This document shows positions 62,600-64,000 of a stretch of 64,000 nucleotides of DNA, one piece after another. This DNA comes from Streptoverticillium olivoreticuli subsp. olivoreticuli (GTDB taxonomy: Bacteria; Actinomycetota; Actinomycetes; Streptomycetales; Streptomycetaceae): assembly GCF_003391135.1 (NCBI RefSeq), contig NZ_CP031455.1:8707501-8771500 (forward strand), given 5' to 3'. The notes beneath the pieces are model-generated. The model saw nothing but the letters and a program-made list of their open reading frames with translations, was not told the DNA's origin and did not search any database. The position numbers and the translations under genes are program-made. Every line of letters begins with the position of its first letter. The first letter of the stretch is position 1.

Positions 62600-64000
62600 A
62601 TGAGAGCAACATTGTGGGCCTGCGACCTGTGGCGACGGCTGATTGGACCGGAGCAATGGCCCTGGCGGCGGCTGGCGGGAGAAGGTGCGATGGCCGCGGT
62701 GCTCGCCCTGCTCGCGGCAGGAACAGAGGATCTCACCGGGAGCGACTGGCCGCGGATGCTCGCGGCGGCGCTCGCCGTCGCCGCGCTGTCACTGCTACGG
62801 CGCGCACTGCCTGTGCCCGTCCTGCTCGCCACGGCGGTCCTGACCGGGGCAACCCCGGGCGGACTGCTGCTGCTGGCGCCAGTCGGCTGGTCTGCGGGGC
62901 ACCGGATCGCCGGGGCGGTGCGGGCAGTGACGGCATTCGCCGTGTCCTGCGTGGTGTGCGTGGCAGCCAGCGCCGTTATTCATCGTCTGACCCCCTGGGA
63001 GCTGGCGTTCACCACCCTCGTCTTCCTGGCATCGGCGGTCGTTCCGGGACTCACCAGCCGCTATTGGTACCAGCGGCGCACCCTGATGCGTGCCCTGCAA
63101 GAACGCAACGCCCAGCTGCTGCGCGAGCGCGAGATGGTCTCGGGACAGGCGCGGATGCGTGAGCGGCAGCGGATCGCCCAGGACATGCACGACAGCCTCG
63201 GCCACCAGCTTGCCCTGATCGCCGTGCATACAGGCGCCCTCGAGGTGGACAGAAAACTGACCGGCCAGCAACGCGAGGCGGTCGCCGTGCTGCGGGAGGC
63301 GTCCGTGGCCGCGATGCACGAGCTGCGCCAGGTGGTCGGCATCCTCAAGGGCAGCGCTGCGGAGGAGACGCCGGTAGTGCAGCCCGTATCCGGGGCGGTA
63401 GCCGGGATCGAGGCGCTGGTTGAGTCGGCGGCCGCGGCGGGCACTGCGGCCCGGTTCGAGCGCTCGGGGGAGCCGCAGCCGCTGGCACCGGTGGCCGACC
63501 ACGCCGCGTACCGCATCGCGCAGGAGGGGCTGACGAACGCGTACAAACACGCGCCCGGTGCGCCGATCACCGTCAGCCTGCGCTACGAGCCGGACTCGAT
63601 GGTGGTGGAGGTCGCGAACGGTCCGGTGCCGGGGGACTCCGGGCCGTGGCCCGCCGCGGTCAGCGGCGGTCAAGGGCTGACCGGGCTCCGGGAGCGGGCC
63701 CGGCTGGTCGGCGGGATGGTGCACGCCGGACCGGTGGATGGCGGGGGCTTCCGGCTCGCGGGGGTGCTCCCGTACGGGACGGGGGAGAAGACCTTCGTCG
63801 ACGCGGCAAACGACTTTCGACAGCAGACCCGCCCTGCAGCTCCCGGCGAGGGTGGACCGGTCACTGACTGGTCCGATCCGCGCGAGGAGTTCAAGAACAT
63901 CATGGGTTCGAAGAAGAGTCGTGGTCTTCTGATCGGCTGCGGCGCAGCCCTGCTGCTGATCCTGGTGGGACTGGCGGCAGTGCTGGTGTATGGGGTGGGC
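62600..64000 (+). CDS. Two-component sensor histidine kinase, partial at the right edge
   Basis: From the ATG at 62600 the frame stays open for 467 codons to the window end with no stop. Residues about 30-150 hold four or so membrane spans (AMAAVLALLAAGT, LAVAALSLLRRALPVPVLLA, VTAFAVSCVVCVAASAVI, LAFTTLVFLASAVVPG). HisKA_3 follows with the phospho-acceptor H197 in ERQRIAQDMHDSLGHQLALI, and a HATPase domain with N and G boxes (AYRIAQEGLTNAYKHAPG, GQGLTGLRERARLVGG). This is the NarL-partner type common in Streptomyces. After the ATPase domain a further hydrophobic segment (LLIGCGAALLLILVGLAAVL) begins, an unusual C-terminal membrane span. Its response regulator should lie to the right. Confidence 0.85.
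   Translation, partial: MRATLWACDLWRRLIGPEQWPWRRLAGEGAMAAVLALLAAGTEDLTGSDWPRMLAAALAVAALSLLRRALPVPVLLATAVLTGATPGGLLLLAPVGWSAGHRIAGAVRAVTAFAVSCVVCVAASAVIHRLTPWELAFTTLVFLASAVVPGLTSRYWYQRRTLMRALQERNAQLLREREMVSGQARMRERQRIAQDMHDSLGHQLALIAVHTGALEVDRKLTGQQREAVAVLREASVAAMHELRQVVGILKGSAAEETPVVQPVSGAVAGIEALVESAAAAGTAARFERSGEPQPLAPVADHAAYRIAQEGLTNAYKHAPGAPITVSLRYEPDSMVVEVANGPVPGDSGPWPAAVSGGQGLTGLRERARLVGGMVHAGPVDGGGFRLAGVLPYGTGEKTFVDAANDFRQQTRPAAPGEGGPVTDWSDPREEFKNIMGSKKSRGLLIGCGAALLLILVGLAAVLVYGVG

Overview
The window is very GC-rich and carries AGGAGG-type ribosome binding sites, TTG/GTG starts and many Streptomyces-type insertion sequences (ISAs1, IS5, IS3, IS481, IS110, IS630). It looks like an accessory region of a Streptomyces or close actinomycete chromosome, probably in or near a chromosome arm or genomic island. 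No tRNA, rRNA, CRISPR array or replication origin was seen.

Layout. (1) 1-321: decayed IS481-like transposase. (2) 593-28375: about 28 kb read almost wholly on the minus strand. It holds two diverged copies of one four-part module. Copy A (593-11040) and copy B (17718-28375) each encode, in transcription order, a DUF6603-type beta-repeat protein (about 895 aa), a 713/841-aa protein, a 1,178/1,181-aa protein and a fibre-like protein. In copy A the fibre is one 531-aa protein with a repeat shaft and a terminal head. In copy B the conserved base (364 aa) and an extremely glycine-rich tip (374 aa) are separate, overlapping genes. Between the copies lie a 721-aa protein with an M91-type zinc protease motif and a possible ADP-ribosyltransferase C-terminus, a 592-aa beta-repeat protein, a truncated relative, and an IS5-type element with its debris. 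(3) 29251-31756: a glycolate-oxidase-like FAD enzyme and, divergently, a KAS III whose 3' end is cut off by an IS. (4) 31734-41491: three apparently identical 1,378-bp ISAs1-family elements (two direct, one inverted) around a second minus-strand group: a beta-repeat protein, a GxSxG lipase-like hydrolase and a two-HKD phospholipase-D-like enzyme. (5) 41679-44452: IS3 debris, one small membrane protein and apparently non-coding DNA. (6) 44453-53369: a plus-strand cluster with LuxE-like ligase, LuxC-like acyl reductase, PseB-like dehydratase, alpha/alpha-toroid-like protein, NAD-dependent epimerase, PseG-like protein, SnoaL-like protein and amidase, probably making an acylated or aldehyde-derived sugar metabolite or surface glycan. 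(7) 53545-57425: IS debris around a peptidoglycan-degrading protein (CHAP, two PG-binding domains, transglycosylase). (8) 57476-64000: a TetR repressor with a divergent, 3'-truncated MFS efflux gene, IS630 and ISAs1 debris, a Uma2-type nuclease-like protein, and a histidine kinase that runs off the right edge.

The most interesting feature is the duplicated module plus nearby enzymes that resemble effectors (M91/ART, lipase, PLD, peptidoglycan hydrolase). No phage or contractile-injection structural gene (sheath, tube, baseplate, portal, AAA ATPase) was recognised, and the large module proteins show no obvious signal peptide. My inference, not demonstrated, is a non-classical multi-protein extracellular or surface assembly with exchangeable fibre tips and enzymatic cargo.
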